A model generated the notes under the pieces. It searched no databases. It saw only the letters and a list, made by a program, of their open reading frames with translations, and was not told the origin of the DNA. From JAWLHU01 sp041690255 (GTDB taxonomy: Bacteria; Bacillota; Sulfobacillia; Symbiobacteriales; Symbiobacteriaceae), in NCBI GenBank assembly GCA_041690255.1, contig JAWLHU010000018.1, positions 85,901 through 149,900 of the forward strand: a DNA stretch of 64,000 bases. The letters run 5' to 3'. Positions 33,245 through 41,262 of the stretch are shown here, piece by piece (position 1 is the first letter of the stretch; the number at the start of each line of letters is the position of its first letter). Made by a program: the position numbers and the translations under genes.

Positions 33245-35116
33245 CTAGATACGGAACCGCTGCATCATGGTGCGCAGCTCCGTCGCGGTCTCCGAGAGGA
33301 CGGTGGCCGACGCCGCGATCTCTTCGGTCGATGCGGTCATCTGCTCCACACTGGCCGTGGCATCGGCGGTCTCGGCAGCCGCCTGGCTTGCAGCCTCGGT
33401 CATCTCCCCGAAGAGCGAAACCACCTGGTCGGCTCCCGCCGCCATCTCTTCGGTCGATGCAGTGTTCTCCTCGGTGACCGCCGCCACGTTGTTCATGGCT
33501 TCGACCATTCTCCGGGTCGAAGCGGTGACCGACTCGACAGCCCGGGAGATCGCCTGGATCTCCTGGTCGGTCTCGGCAACCGCCTCCCGGATCTGGCCCA
33601 GGGACTGCCCCGCCGTCTCGGCCAGGGTGACCGTCTGGCCGGCCTTCTGGCTGCCCGTGTCCATGGAGGAGACGGCCCGAACGGTGCCCTGCTGAATGTC
33701 GGTAATGATCTGCCCGATCTCCAGCGCCGAGCGGGCGGAACGCTCCGCAAGCTTGCGGACCTCGTCGGCCACGACGGCGAAGCCGCGACCAGCCTCGCCT
33801 GCCCGAGCCGCCTCAATGGCAGCGTTCAGGGCCAGCATGTTCGTCTGATCCGCGATCTCCGTGATCGCCTTGGTGATCTCCCCAATCTTCTCCGATGCCT
33901 GGCCGAGCGCCCGCACCTGGTCGGCGGTCGATTGAACGACCTGCTGCAGCTCACGCATGGCCAGGACCGCCTCGGTCACCACCTTGGAGCCCTGCCCCGC
34001 CGCTGCGGCGGTCCGCTGGGATGCCTCGGTCATCGCCTGAGCCCGCCCGGCCACATCCTCCATCTCCCGCATGACCGAGTGGGCCCCATCGGCCGTCTCC
34101 TGCACACCCCGGGCCTGCTCCTGGGCACCGCCGGCGATCTGGGCCACCGCCTGCTCGAGCTCCTCCATCGCCTTCCGGGCCGCCCCGGCACTCCTCGTCG
34201 AGGTCTCGCTTGTCGCCGCGATCTGCGTGACCGATGAGGTCAACTCCTCCGACGCCCGCATGGTCTCCGCGGCCACCCCGTTCAGTTGCGCAGCGGCCGA
34301 GGCCACCTGGTCCGAGGCCTGCATGGCCGCCCCGATCGCCTGCCGGAGGTTGCGCAGGGCCGTCGTCACCGAGCGGGCCATGTCGCCCAGTTCGTCGCTT
34401 GAGGTGACCGGAATCTCGGTCACCGACAGATCGCCGGCAGCGAGCCGCTCGGCGGCCCGTGCCACCAGAAGCACCGGCCGAATCAGGCGGCGGGTGAGGA
34501 TAAAGGCGAAGAAGATCCCGCCCAGAATCGCCGCCCCGTTGATCCCGAGCATCAGTTGGTTCACCCGCTCGGTCGAGGCGGCAATGGCGTCGGCCTCCTG
34601 ATCCGCGATCGCGATCTGAAGCTGGTAGAGCGTCTCCGCCTTCTTGTTCAGATCATCGACAATGGTCGCCCCGTTTCGCAGATGCGTCCGGGCCAGATCA
34701 AGGGCACCGGTCTGACGGGCGAACTGCGCATCCTTCTCCACCTTCTCCAGCTCCACGGAGATGCCCTTGAGGTCCTCCAGGATCTGCGTGGCGGTTACAT
34801 CGCCCTCCACATAGGGCTCCATGGCCACCAGGGAATCGTTGAACGCCTTGACCGCCACCTCGACATCGTTCAGCGCCCGGGACTCACCCGTGATCACGAA
34901 ATCGCGAATGGCGTTGATCCGCTCCTGCCCAAAGAGCGCGATATCGCTGGCGTAGCTTATGGACAGAGCCTCCCTCGCCATGGCCTCTGCGTATGAGTCC
35001 TCCATTGAGTCGAACTGTACGTAGACCAGCGCGGCAACTCCAGCCATGACCAGGAGCAAGGTGCCAAATCCCAGACCCAATTTGGCGCCCAACGTGAGAC
35101 GAACGCGCTTACGCAT
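33245..35116 (-). CDS. Methyl-accepting chemotaxis protein
   Basis: 623 residues from ATG 35116 (GGGAGG nine bases upstream). Two membrane segments at about 13-33 and about 190-210 bracket an extracytoplasmic four-helix-bundle sensor of about 155 residues. A HAMP domain follows (LIRPVLLVARAAERLAAGDLSV). The signalling tip EIADQTNMLALNAAIEAARAGEAGRGFAVVADEVRKLAERS is present. Its ligand is unknown. A c-di-GMP-I riboswitch in the leader (35219-35305) suggests that this receptor's expression is tied to the motile/sessile switch. No che genes adjoin it. Confidence 0.95.
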   Translation of the reverse strand: MRKRVRLTLGAKLGLGFGTLLLVMAGVAALVYVQFDSMEDSYAEAMAREALSISYASDIALFGQERINAIRDFVITGESRALNDVEVAVKAFNDSLVAMEPYVEGDVTATQILEDLKGISVELEKVEKDAQFARQTGALDLARTHLRNGATIVDDLNKKAETLYQLQIAIADQEADAIAASTERVNQLMLGINGAAILGGIFFAFILTRRLIRPVLLVARAAERLAAGDLSVTEIPVTSSDELGDMARSVTTALRNLRQAIGAAMQASDQVASAAAQLNGVAAETMRASEELTSSVTQIAATSETSTRSAGAARKAMEELEQAVAQIAGGAQEQARGVQETADGAHSVMREMEDVAGRAQAMTEASQRTAAAAGQGSKVVTEAVLAMRELQQVVQSTADQVRALGQASEKIGEITKAITEIADQTNMLALNAAIEAARAGEAGRGFAVVADEVRKLAERSARSALEIGQIITDIQQGTVRAVSSMDTGSQKAGQTVTLAETAGQSLGQIREAVAETDQEIQAISRAVESVTASTRRMVEAMNNVAAVTEENTASTEEMAAGADQVVSLFGEMTEAASQAAAETADATASVEQMTASTEEIAASATVLSETATELRTMMQRFRI

Positions 35117-35167
35117 GAGGCTCATCCTCCCGTCAAGTGTCGCATGCCCAGGCCCAACAATAACGGC

Positions 35168-35187
35168 GGACCCGGCAAGCCAGGTCC
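35168..35187 (-). terminator. Expression-platform hairpin between riboswitch and MCP gene
   Basis: GGACC-T-GGC/GCC-G-GGTCC on the mRNA strand, between the aptamer and the MCP start. It is the only stem in the leader after the aptamer. The following bases are only weakly U-rich (GTTATTGTTGG), so termination is likely but unproved. Confidence 0.45.
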
Positions 35188-35218
35188 ACCACGATGTTGG
35201 AAATAATATCCTTCATCT

Positions 35219-35305
35219 GGCAACCCGGCTGCCTTGACCGGTACTCCGATCGAAGGCCCGTGGCTTTGCGTCCCTATCTCTCGATAGGTTTGCGATGGGC
35301 AGTTG
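35219..35305 (-). ncRNA. Cyclic-di-GMP-I (GEMM) riboswitch aptamer
   Basis: On the minus strand the leader reads GCAAACC, a hairpin CTATC-GAGA-GATAG with a GNRA-type loop, GGGACGCAAAGCC, a second arm CGGGCCTT...AAGGCAGCCG and the closing GGGTTGCC. CATC/GATG at the ends pair as P1. The GGGACGCAAAGCC block and the GNRA loop plus receptor are the most conserved parts of the class-I c-di-GMP aptamer. It lies about 100 bases before the MCP start, in the right orientation. Confidence 0.85.
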
Positions 35306-35443
35306 GAGGCTCTTATCAGAAAAGATCGGCATGCGAAGAAACAGTGCACGTTCTCCATTATGGATCATTCATTTACCTTTGACAATACCGTGTCAACTGT
35401 ATGCGTCAGAACCGAGGAGAAATCTCCCACGCTGCGGGTTTGC

Positions 35444-35472
35444 GTATGAATCTGCGCCGGCTGCTCATACTA
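35444..35472 (+). promoter_or_regulatory. Sigma-G-type promoter of the gamma-SASP gene
   Basis: GTATG (-35) and CATACTA (-10) with a 17-bp spacer match the forespore sigma-G consensus (GHATR, about 18 bp, CATNHTA). It lies 51 bp before the start of the spore-protein gene, the expected place for forespore expression. Confidence 0.65.
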
Positions 35473-35522
35473 GGAGTGGTCCCGTTGAGACTCCCAACTA
35501 ACCTTCAAGGAGGAGTTTCATC

Positions 35523-35780
35523 ATGGCGAACAGAGCTCAGCTTTCCGGCAACAACATCACTGGCGTGAGCGGTGCCCAGCACGGCGCTCAGAAGAATGCT
35601 CAGGCCATGCAGCGTGCGGCTGGAAAGACGGGGCAGGTGGGCTACGAGTTTGGTGCCGAGCTTGGTGCAACCGGCGCTCAGCTCCAGGGGAATAACATCA
35701 CTGGTGTAAGCGGCGCTCAGCACGGCGCCAAGAAGAACGCCCAGGCCATGCAGCGGGCCTCTCAGAAGTCCGGCCTGTAG
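35523..35780 (+). CDS. Gamma-type small acid-soluble spore protein (SspE-like)
   Basis: 85 residues; AAGGAGGAG precedes the ATG. The protein is two near-identical halves, about 5-34 and 53-82, each with AQLxGNNITGVSGAQHGA and KNAQAMQRA, rich in Ala, Asn, Gln, Gly. Between them is GQVGYEFGAELG, which resembles the GPR protease site TEFASE of gamma-SASPs in Bacillus. Gamma-type SASPs are forespore storage proteins, degraded to amino acids on germination; they do not bind DNA. The family is normally confined to spore formers. The DNA of the two halves is also near-identical, consistent with internal duplication. A sigma-G promoter lies upstream and a terminator follows. Confidence 0.85.
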   Translation: MANRAQLSGNNITGVSGAQHGAQKNAQAMQRAAGKTGQVGYEFGAELGATGAQLQGNNITGVSGAQHGAKKNAQAMQRASQKSGL

Positions 35781-35791
35781 CGGGAACCACA

Positions 35792-35830
35792 AACAGGCTC
35801 CGGTTGCCCTCACGGGCGCCGGAGCCTGTT
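35792..35830 (+). terminator. Intrinsic terminator of the gamma-SASP gene
   Basis: AACAGGCTCCGG/CCGGAGCCTGTT, 12-bp perfect stem, followed by TGTCTTGCC. Right after the short ORF, as expected for a small spore-protein gene. Confidence 0.85.
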
Positions 35831-35857
35831 TGTCTTGCCTTTCATTCCGATTCATGG

Positions 35858-35880
35858 TATAAAGTGAACGAGCGCTCGCT
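35858..35880 (+). promoter_or_regulatory. TetR operator overlapping the promoter
   Basis: CGAGCGCTCG is a perfect palindrome (35869-35878) within the longer GAACGAGCGCTCGCTT, typical of TetR operators. It lies directly downstream of TATAAA (35858-35863), a likely -10 box, so binding would block transcription of the TetR-fabF operon. Confidence 0.6.
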
Positions 35881-35904
35881 TTTTTATGAAGGGGCGGTGA
35901 GCTT

Positions 35905-36516
35905 ATGCCACGAGTTAGCGCGGCCCACAAGGAGAACCGCCGTCAGGCGATCCTGAACGCCGCCATGGAGGTCTTTATCGGGAAGGGATACCAGGTCGCT
36001 ACGATCAACGACATCGCCCAGACGGCCGGATTGAGCGTGGGGGCCCTCTACCGCTACTTCCCGACCAAGGGTGAGATCATGCTGGCCCTGGTCCAAGAAC
36101 GGCTGGGCAGGGCGCCTGAACTCTTTGCCCGCCTGACGGGGCGGGCCGGTGGCCCCTGGGAGCAACTGGTCCGCAGCGTTGAACTCTTCACCACCGCCCT
36201 GCGTATCCGTCATCCGGGCACCGGCCGGCTCCTGCTGGTCACCCTGGCCGAAGCGGTGCAGCACGGCGATGTCCGCCACGGTCTCCACGACCGGTTCCGC
36301 GGCCTGGTCGAGTTCCTGGCCGGGGTGATTCGGGAGGGTATCGACCAAGGGCTCTTCCGCCCTGATGCCGATCCCCGGGCACTTGCCACCCTCCTCCTCT
36401 CCACCGGCGACGGCGTAGCCGTCTACTGGGTAACCGGCGCCCCCGATATGGATCTCCGTCAGATGCGCCAGAGCCTGATCGCCATGCTACACGCTTACCT
36501 ATTTGCGAAGGAGTGA
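35905..36516 (+). CDS. TetR-family transcriptional regulator
   Basis: 203 residues. The N-terminal helix-turn-helix is RQAILNAAMEVFIGKGYQVATINDIAQTAGLSVGALYRYF, a textbook TetR HTH. The C-terminal ligand domain is unremarkable. A palindromic operator lies just upstream, so it is probably autoregulated. Its stop is followed after five bases by the fabF start, indicating one operon; it therefore likely controls fatty-acid synthesis capacity in response to an unknown ligand. Confidence 0.95.
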   Translation: MPRVSAAHKENRRQAILNAAMEVFIGKGYQVATINDIAQTAGLSVGALYRYFPTKGEIMLALVQERLGRAPELFARLTGRAGGPWEQLVRSVELFTTALRIRHPGTGRLLLVTLAEAVQHGDVRHGLHDRFRGLVEFLAGVIREGIDQGLFRPDADPRALATLLLSTGDGVAVYWVTGAPDMDLRQMRQSLIAMLHAYLFAKE

Positions 36517-36521
36517 CCGCG

Positions 36522-37763
36522 TTGGATCGTCGTGTTGTCGTCACCGGTATGGGCCTTCTCTCCCCCCTTGGGGTTGGTGTACAGGCCAACTGGGAGACTG
36601 CCCTGGCAGGCCGTTCCGGCATTGGCCCCATCACCCGGTTTGATGCCTCTCGTCTGGCTACCACCTTCGGCGGGGAGGTCCGGGGTTTCGACCCGGCCAC
36701 CGTCATGGACGCCAAGGAGGTGCGGCGTTACGATCCCTTCCTCCACTATGCCGTCGGTGCCGCCGCCGAAGCGGTTGAGAGCGCCGGCCTTACCTTTGAG
36801 GGGGACCTGGCCGAGCGGACCGGGGTGGTAGTGGGCAGCGGTATGGGCGGTCTGGAAGGGATTGAGGATAACGAGCGGGTGCTCCTCGAAAAGGGGCCGC
36901 GCCGGATCTCGCCCTTCTTCATCCCGCGCTGCATTATCAACATGGCCCCCGGGCTGATCTCCATGAAGTACGGGGTCCTTGGCCCGAACTACGGCACGGT
37001 CTCCGCCTGCTCCTCGGCCGGCCACGCCATTGCCGATGCCTATCATATCATCAAGCGCGACGAGGCTGACGTCATGATCACCGGTGGCGCCGAGTCGGTC
37101 ATGACCGAACTCGCCTTTGCCGGCTTCGCCTCCGCCAAGGCGCTCTCCACCCGGAGCGATGATCCGCAGGGCGCCTCTCGTCCCTTCTCCGCCGATCGCG
37201 ATGGCTTCGTCATGGGCGAGGGTGCCGGCATTCTGATCCTGGAGGAGTTGGAGCACGCCCGCCGGCGAGGTGCTACCATCTACGCCGAGGTGATTGGGAC
37301 CGGCATGTCCGGTGACGCCTACCACGTTACGGCGCCGCATCCGGAGGGGCGGGGAGCCGCCCTGGCCATGAAGATGGCCCTTCGCTCGGCAAAGGTCGAC
37401 CCGCAGAGCCTCGGTTATATCAATGCCCATGCCACATCGACCGATCTGGGCGACGCCATGGAGACGCTGGCGATCAAGCAGATCTTCGGTGACCACGCGT
37501 ACAGACTGGCTGTCTCCTCCACCAAGTCGATGCACGGGCACCTGCTGGGCGCCGCCGGGGCGATCGAGGCAATCCTGACGATCCTGGCCCTGCGGCATCA
37601 GGCCCTCCCACCGACGATCAACCTGCATCAGCCTGACCCCGCCTGCGATCTGGACTACGTCCCCAACCAGGCCCGGGAAACGAAGGGATTGGAAGTCGCC
37701 ATGAGCAACAACTTCGGCTTCGGCGGCACCAACGTCTCACTGGTCTTCCGCCGGTTTGCCTAG
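36522..37763 (+). CDS. fabF: 3-oxoacyl-ACP synthase II
   Basis: 413 residues from TTG 36522 (GAAGGAG eight bases upstream); a GTG at 36513 overlaps the ribosome site. Start DRRVVVTGMGLLSPLG is standard FabF. The active-site Cys is in NYGTVSACSSAGHAIAD, the catalytic histidines in NAHATSTDLGD and SSTKSMHGHLLGAAGA, all conserved. The Cys environment SACSSAGH differs from the usual SACATG/SACSTG but keeps the nucleophile. It elongates acyl-ACP by condensation with malonyl-ACP. In an operon with a TetR regulator and apart from other fab genes. Confidence 0.95.
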   Translation: MDRRVVVTGMGLLSPLGVGVQANWETALAGRSGIGPITRFDASRLATTFGGEVRGFDPATVMDAKEVRRYDPFLHYAVGAAAEAVESAGLTFEGDLAERTGVVVGSGMGGLEGIEDNERVLLEKGPRRISPFFIPRCIINMAPGLISMKYGVLGPNYGTVSACSSAGHAIADAYHIIKRDEADVMITGGAESVMTELAFAGFASAKALSTRSDDPQGASRPFSADRDGFVMGEGAGILILEELEHARRRGATIYAEVIGTGMSGDAYHVTAPHPEGRGAALAMKMALRSAKVDPQSLGYINAHATSTDLGDAMETLAIKQIFGDHAYRLAVSSTKSMHGHLLGAAGAIEAILTILALRHQALPPTINLHQPDPACDLDYVPNQARETKGLEVAMSNNFGFGGTNVSLVFRRFA

Positions 37764-37776
37764 GTAATTCGGCTGA

Positions 37777-37815
37777 AAGGGCACTGCACTCCGTACTAGT
37801 GCAGTGCCCTTTTTT
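37777..37815 (+). terminator. Intrinsic terminator of the TetR-fabF operon
   Basis: AAGGGCACTGCACT/AGTGCAGTGCCCTT, 14-bp perfect stem followed by TTTTTATT. Confidence 0.95.
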
Positions 37816-37866
37816 ATTCACCTCCAGTTCCAGTGTCTGGTTCATGCAAAAAAGTGGATCTAGCGG

Positions 37867-37872
37867 TATAAT
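37867..37872 (+). promoter_or_regulatory. Probable -10 box of the second chemoreceptor gene
   Basis: TATAAT in a short AT-rich island 31 bases before the start codon. No convincing -35 at 16-18 bp, so the promoter class is open. No c-di-GMP aptamer is seen here, unlike the 33245 gene. Confidence 0.45.
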
Positions 37873-37903
37873 GCTACCTATATCCCGCCAAGGAGTCGAT
37901 CAG

Positions 37904-39790
37904 ATGACAACTGGCAGCCAACGCAGCTCCATTCAGCGCACGATTCTCGGTATCGTCATTGCGGGTATCATCCTCCTTATGGCTACCGCGGGCGCCAGCC
38001 TCTGGCGTGTCAACCAGGCCTCGCTGACGTACGAGGCCGATGTGATCCCGGCTCTTCACCGAGAGGTTGAGATCATGGGGATGGAGAGCCGTGTGCGGGA
38101 GCAGTCCCAGGAGTGGAAGAACCTGCTGATGCGGGGCGGTGATCCGGCAAGCCTGGAGAAGCACTGGGCTGCCTTCCAGGAGATTGACGTTGATATTCGC
38201 CAGCACCTTGACTCCCTCCTGACCAACTCCACCGATCCCGATGTGGTTCACACGCTGGAGCAGTTCCGGGACGAGTATGATCGCATGCAGGAGTCCTACC
38301 GATCAGGCTACCTTGCCTTCACCCGCAACGACTTCAACACCGCGTATGGCGACCTGCAGACGCAGGGGATCGACCGGGAGGCGAACGCTCTCCTGGAAAG
38401 GGCGCTCGAGCTGATGGACGCCGAGGCCAACCGAGTGGAGACGGAGTCCCGCGAGCAGCGGATCATCGCTCTCTGGGGGGCGGGCGGCACGCTCATCGCG
38501 ATCAGCCTGGCACTGGTCGGAGGGATCGTCCTCTTCATGACCAGGCTGGTGATCCGACCGATTCAGATCCTGGCGGAGAGGATGCGCACCCTGACAGAGA
38601 CCCACGATCTGACGATCCGGCTGCGCTTCAAGTCGCAGGACGAGATTGGCCTGCTGGGGGACTCGGTCAACCGCTTCCTCGGAGAGATGCAGGAGATGAT
38701 CACCCAGATGACCGGGCTGGCAGCCCAGGTCTCAGAGACGGCTGCGACGCTTCAGTCGGAAGCCAGCGAGCTGAGTGACGCCTCGGGCGAGGTGGCCCGC
38801 AACATGTCCAACGTCGCGGGCGGGGCCGCTGAGCAGGCCCGGCAGGCCTCCGTGGTTCGTGAGGCGACGGTCGAACTCCAGCAGGCGATCGGGCAGATTG
38901 CCTCGGGCGCGGAGCAGAGCGCACGCGAAGCACAGGTGACGGGACGCCTGCTGAGTGAGATGATCGCGCAGATCGAGGCAGTGGCCGCAGAGGCGGTACA
39001 GATCGCCGAATCCGCCCGGTTGGCTCACACCACCGCACGGTCGGGCGGTGTCGTGGTGGAACGGGCAAACGAGGGGATGACACGCATAGCCGGCTCAGTC
39101 TCCGAATCCGCGGAGCGCGTCGCTCGCCTCGAGCAGATCTCGGCCCAGATCGGGGAGATAACCGCGGCGATCTCCGCGATTGCTGAACAGACGAACCTGT
39201 TGGCGCTCAACGCGGCCATTGAGGCGGCCCGGGCCGGTGAGCACGGCCGTGGCTTCGCCGTCGTTGCGGAGGAGGTCCGGCGCCTTGCAGACCGCTCGGC
39301 ACAGTCCGCTCGAGAGATCGGTGACCTCGTGCACCGGATCCAGGAGGGGACCGCTTCGGTCTCTGCTACCATGACTGCGACGACCCAGCAGGTGGAGCAG
39401 GGCTCAACCCTCTCCCGGGAGGCCGGGGTGGCGTTGAGACAGATCGAACAGGTGGTCAGTACGGCGGTGGATGGGGTCCAGCGGATCGCTGAAGCGGCGG
39501 GACACGTCAAGGAGAGCGCCGGACAGGTCGCCTCGACCTTCGAATCGGTCGCATCGGTCACCGAGGAGAATACGGCAGCCACCGAGGAGATGTCCGCCGG
39601 TGCGCAGACCACCCTCTCCGGAGTGCAGCGGGTGAACGAGATCTCGACCAGCAACGCCGGGGCTGTCCAGGAGACCTCAGCGGCCAGTGAGCAACTGAAT
39701 GCATCGGCTCAGTCGGTCAACGAGAGCGCCACCCGACTGGCGGAGATCGCTGCCCGGCTACACGAACAGGCCACCCGCTTCCAGGTATAG
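37904..39790 (+). CDS. Methyl-accepting chemotaxis protein
   Basis: 628 residues from ATG 37904 (AAGGAG eight bases upstream). TM1 about 11-31 (GIVIAGIILLMATAG), a sensor domain of about 150 residues, TM2 about 183-206, and HAMP (VIRPIQILAERMRTLTETHDL). The signalling core EQTNLLALNAAIEAARAGEHGRGFAVVAEEVRRLADRS is intact. Its ligand domain does not resemble that of the 33245 receptor. Monocistronic, closed by the terminator at 39806. Confidence 0.95.
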   Translation: MTTGSQRSSIQRTILGIVIAGIILLMATAGASLWRVNQASLTYEADVIPALHREVEIMGMESRVREQSQEWKNLLMRGGDPASLEKHWAAFQEIDVDIRQHLDSLLTNSTDPDVVHTLEQFRDEYDRMQESYRSGYLAFTRNDFNTAYGDLQTQGIDREANALLERALELMDAEANRVETESREQRIIALWGAGGTLIAISLALVGGIVLFMTRLVIRPIQILAERMRTLTETHDLTIRLRFKSQDEIGLLGDSVNRFLGEMQEMITQMTGLAAQVSETAATLQSEASELSDASGEVARNMSNVAGGAAEQARQASVVREATVELQQAIGQIASGAEQSAREAQVTGRLLSEMIAQIEAVAAEAVQIAESARLAHTTARSGGVVVERANEGMTRIAGSVSESAERVARLEQISAQIGEITAAISAIAEQTNLLALNAAIEAARAGEHGRGFAVVAEEVRRLADRSAQSAREIGDLVHRIQEGTASVSATMTATTQQVEQGSTLSREAGVALRQIEQVVSTAVDGVQRIAEAAGHVKESAGQVASTFESVASVTEENTAATEEMSAGAQTTLSGVQRVNEISTSNAGAVQETSAASEQLNASAQSVNESATRLAEIAARLHEQATRFQV

Positions 39791-39805
39791 CGCCATCGGA
39801 CCGGC

Positions 39806-39833
39806 AGGCCCCCGCTCGTTGAAGCGGGGGCCT
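39806..39833. terminator. Terminator between convergent genes
   Basis: AGGCCCCCGCT/AGCGGGGGCCT, 11-bp stem with a 6-base loop, between the plus chemoreceptor and the minus M48 protease. Confidence 0.8.
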
Positions 39834-39850
39834 ACTCGATTCTCGCCGGG

Positions 39851-41161
39851 CTAGCGCACACCATCCATGACTCGCTGAATCCGGCGCAGGATCGAGGGAT
39901 GCGAGTGGCTCAGGAACTCGACTAACGGCGGGGGGGAGACATCGCTGGGATTGGAGCCGGCCAGCTTCTGAAAGCTGCTCATCATCGCCCTGGGGTTCTG
40001 GGTCACCCGCAGGGCGAAGGCATCGGCCCGGACCTCCATCTGCCGGGAGACATAGTTGTGAACGGGCGCCGTGACCGTATCAAAGAGGCTGAAGAAGAGG
40101 ATCAGCATGGCCAGCCCCCGTGCCGCATGCGGCTTGGGCAGGTGGAGCGGGCCGATCCCCTGCATCGCTCGGAGCAGCCAGGCCGCAGCCAGGAGGCTGA
40201 GGCCGCCGCTCACAACATTCAGGATCCAACTGCGCAGCACATCGCCGTAGGCCGCATGAGCCAGTTCGTGGGCGAGGACCACCTCCACCTCGGCGGGTGC
40301 CATCTGCTGTCGCAGGGTGTTGTAGATGATCACCTGCTTGGTTGGCCCCAGTCCGGTCACCATGGCGTTGATCCGGCTGGACTTGTCGCTGACCTGCATC
40401 TCCCGGACCGTCTCCACCGCTACACCGGCCCGGTCAGCCAGTCGCTGGACCATGCCCACCACCTTCGGGTCCTCTACCCGCTTGACCGGGTGCGAGAGCG
40501 GCAGGATCAGCACCGGGTAGAGGATGACCAGGAGCGCACTGAGTGCAGCGGCAAAGAGCGTAGCTGGCAGCCACCAGCGCCGGGGGCTCCAACGGATCAG
40601 TCCGTAGAGCGGCAACCAGAGGGCCACGCTGATCAGCAGGTTGATACCGAGATCAACGAGGTGCTCCAGCAGCCAGGAGACGACCGGTTGCTGGGTCAGG
40701 CCATAGGCCTTCTCGTGGAAGTAGCCCAGGTAGAGGCTGAACGGGAACTCCACCACCGCGCTGATCAGGGAGATGCCGGTCGCCACCCAGAGGAGCCCTC
40801 GCCAGGTCTTGCCCCGCCCCCGCTCCTCCAGCCAGGTGAGCCAGCGAGCGCCATGCGCGTGGAAGCAGAGGAAGAGCATCAGTCCCGTGGAAGCGAGCGC
40901 CTGCAGGCTCGCCGCAATCCGGGCCTCGCGGGAGAACTGGCGCCCGCGCTGCAGCATCTCAGCGGGGAAGTAGCGCAGCGCCTCGACCTCAAGCGGTCGC
41001 TGCTCCAGGGTGGCGAAGAGCAGGAGAAAGATCAGACTCAGCCCGGCGGTGAGCAGCGCAGACCAGATCAGCCTGACCGGGGGAGCATCGGCTCGCAGAG
41101 GACCAACCTCCTTTATCAGGGCGCACTCCCCCCTCTTTATGCCGCAAGGAGCCCGTCCCAT
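39851..41161 (-). CDS. M48 (Ste24-like) membrane zinc metalloprotease
   Basis: Up to 436 residues from ATG 41161 (GGAG upstream). Several membrane segments precede and follow the zinc site HELAH (in VVLAHELAHAAYGD), and the third ligand is Glu in MEVRADAFAL, as in CAAX-prenyl-protease-type M48 enzymes. A perfect AAAGGAGGTT lies within the reading frame at 41105-41114, eight bases before an in-frame CTG (41098); translation may really start there, removing 21 residues and giving a protein of about 415. The substrate is unknown; relatives cleave membrane proteins or CAAX peptides. Confidence 0.85.
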   Translation of the reverse strand: MGRAPCGIKRGECALIKEVGPLRADAPPVRLIWSALLTAGLSLIFLLLFATLEQRPLEVEALRYFPAEMLQRGRQFSREARIAASLQALASTGLMLFLCFHAHGARWLTWLEERGRGKTWRGLLWVATGISLISAVVEFPFSLYLGYFHEKAYGLTQQPVVSWLLEHLVDLGINLLISVALWLPLYGLIRWSPRRWWLPATLFAAALSALLVILYPVLILPLSHPVKRVEDPKVVGMVQRLADRAGVAVETVREMQVSDKSSRINAMVTGLGPTKQVIIYNTLRQQMAPAEVEVVLAHELAHAAYGDVLRSWILNVVSGGLSLLAAAWLLRAMQGIGPLHLPKPHAARGLAMLILFFSLFDTVTAPVHNYVSRQMEVRADAFALRVTQNPRAMMSSFQKLAGSNPSDVSPPPLVEFLSHSHPSILRRIQRVMDGVR

Positions 41162-41224
41162 GTCCGGATCTCCGCTGCGTGTGCCCGGATCACGAGCGAC
41201 CAGCCACCCCTACGCCGGGCGCGC

Positions 41225-41259
41225 AGAGGCCCTCCCGCCACCTGAGCGTGAGGGCCTCT
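41225..41259 (-). terminator. Hairpin after the YojF-deacetylase gene
   Basis: AGAGGCCCTC/GAGGGCCTCT, 10-bp stem with a 15-base loop, three bases beyond the stop at 41263. No U-run follows, so it may be a 3'-end stabiliser or a weak terminator. Confidence 0.55.
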
Positions 41260-41262
41260 CGG

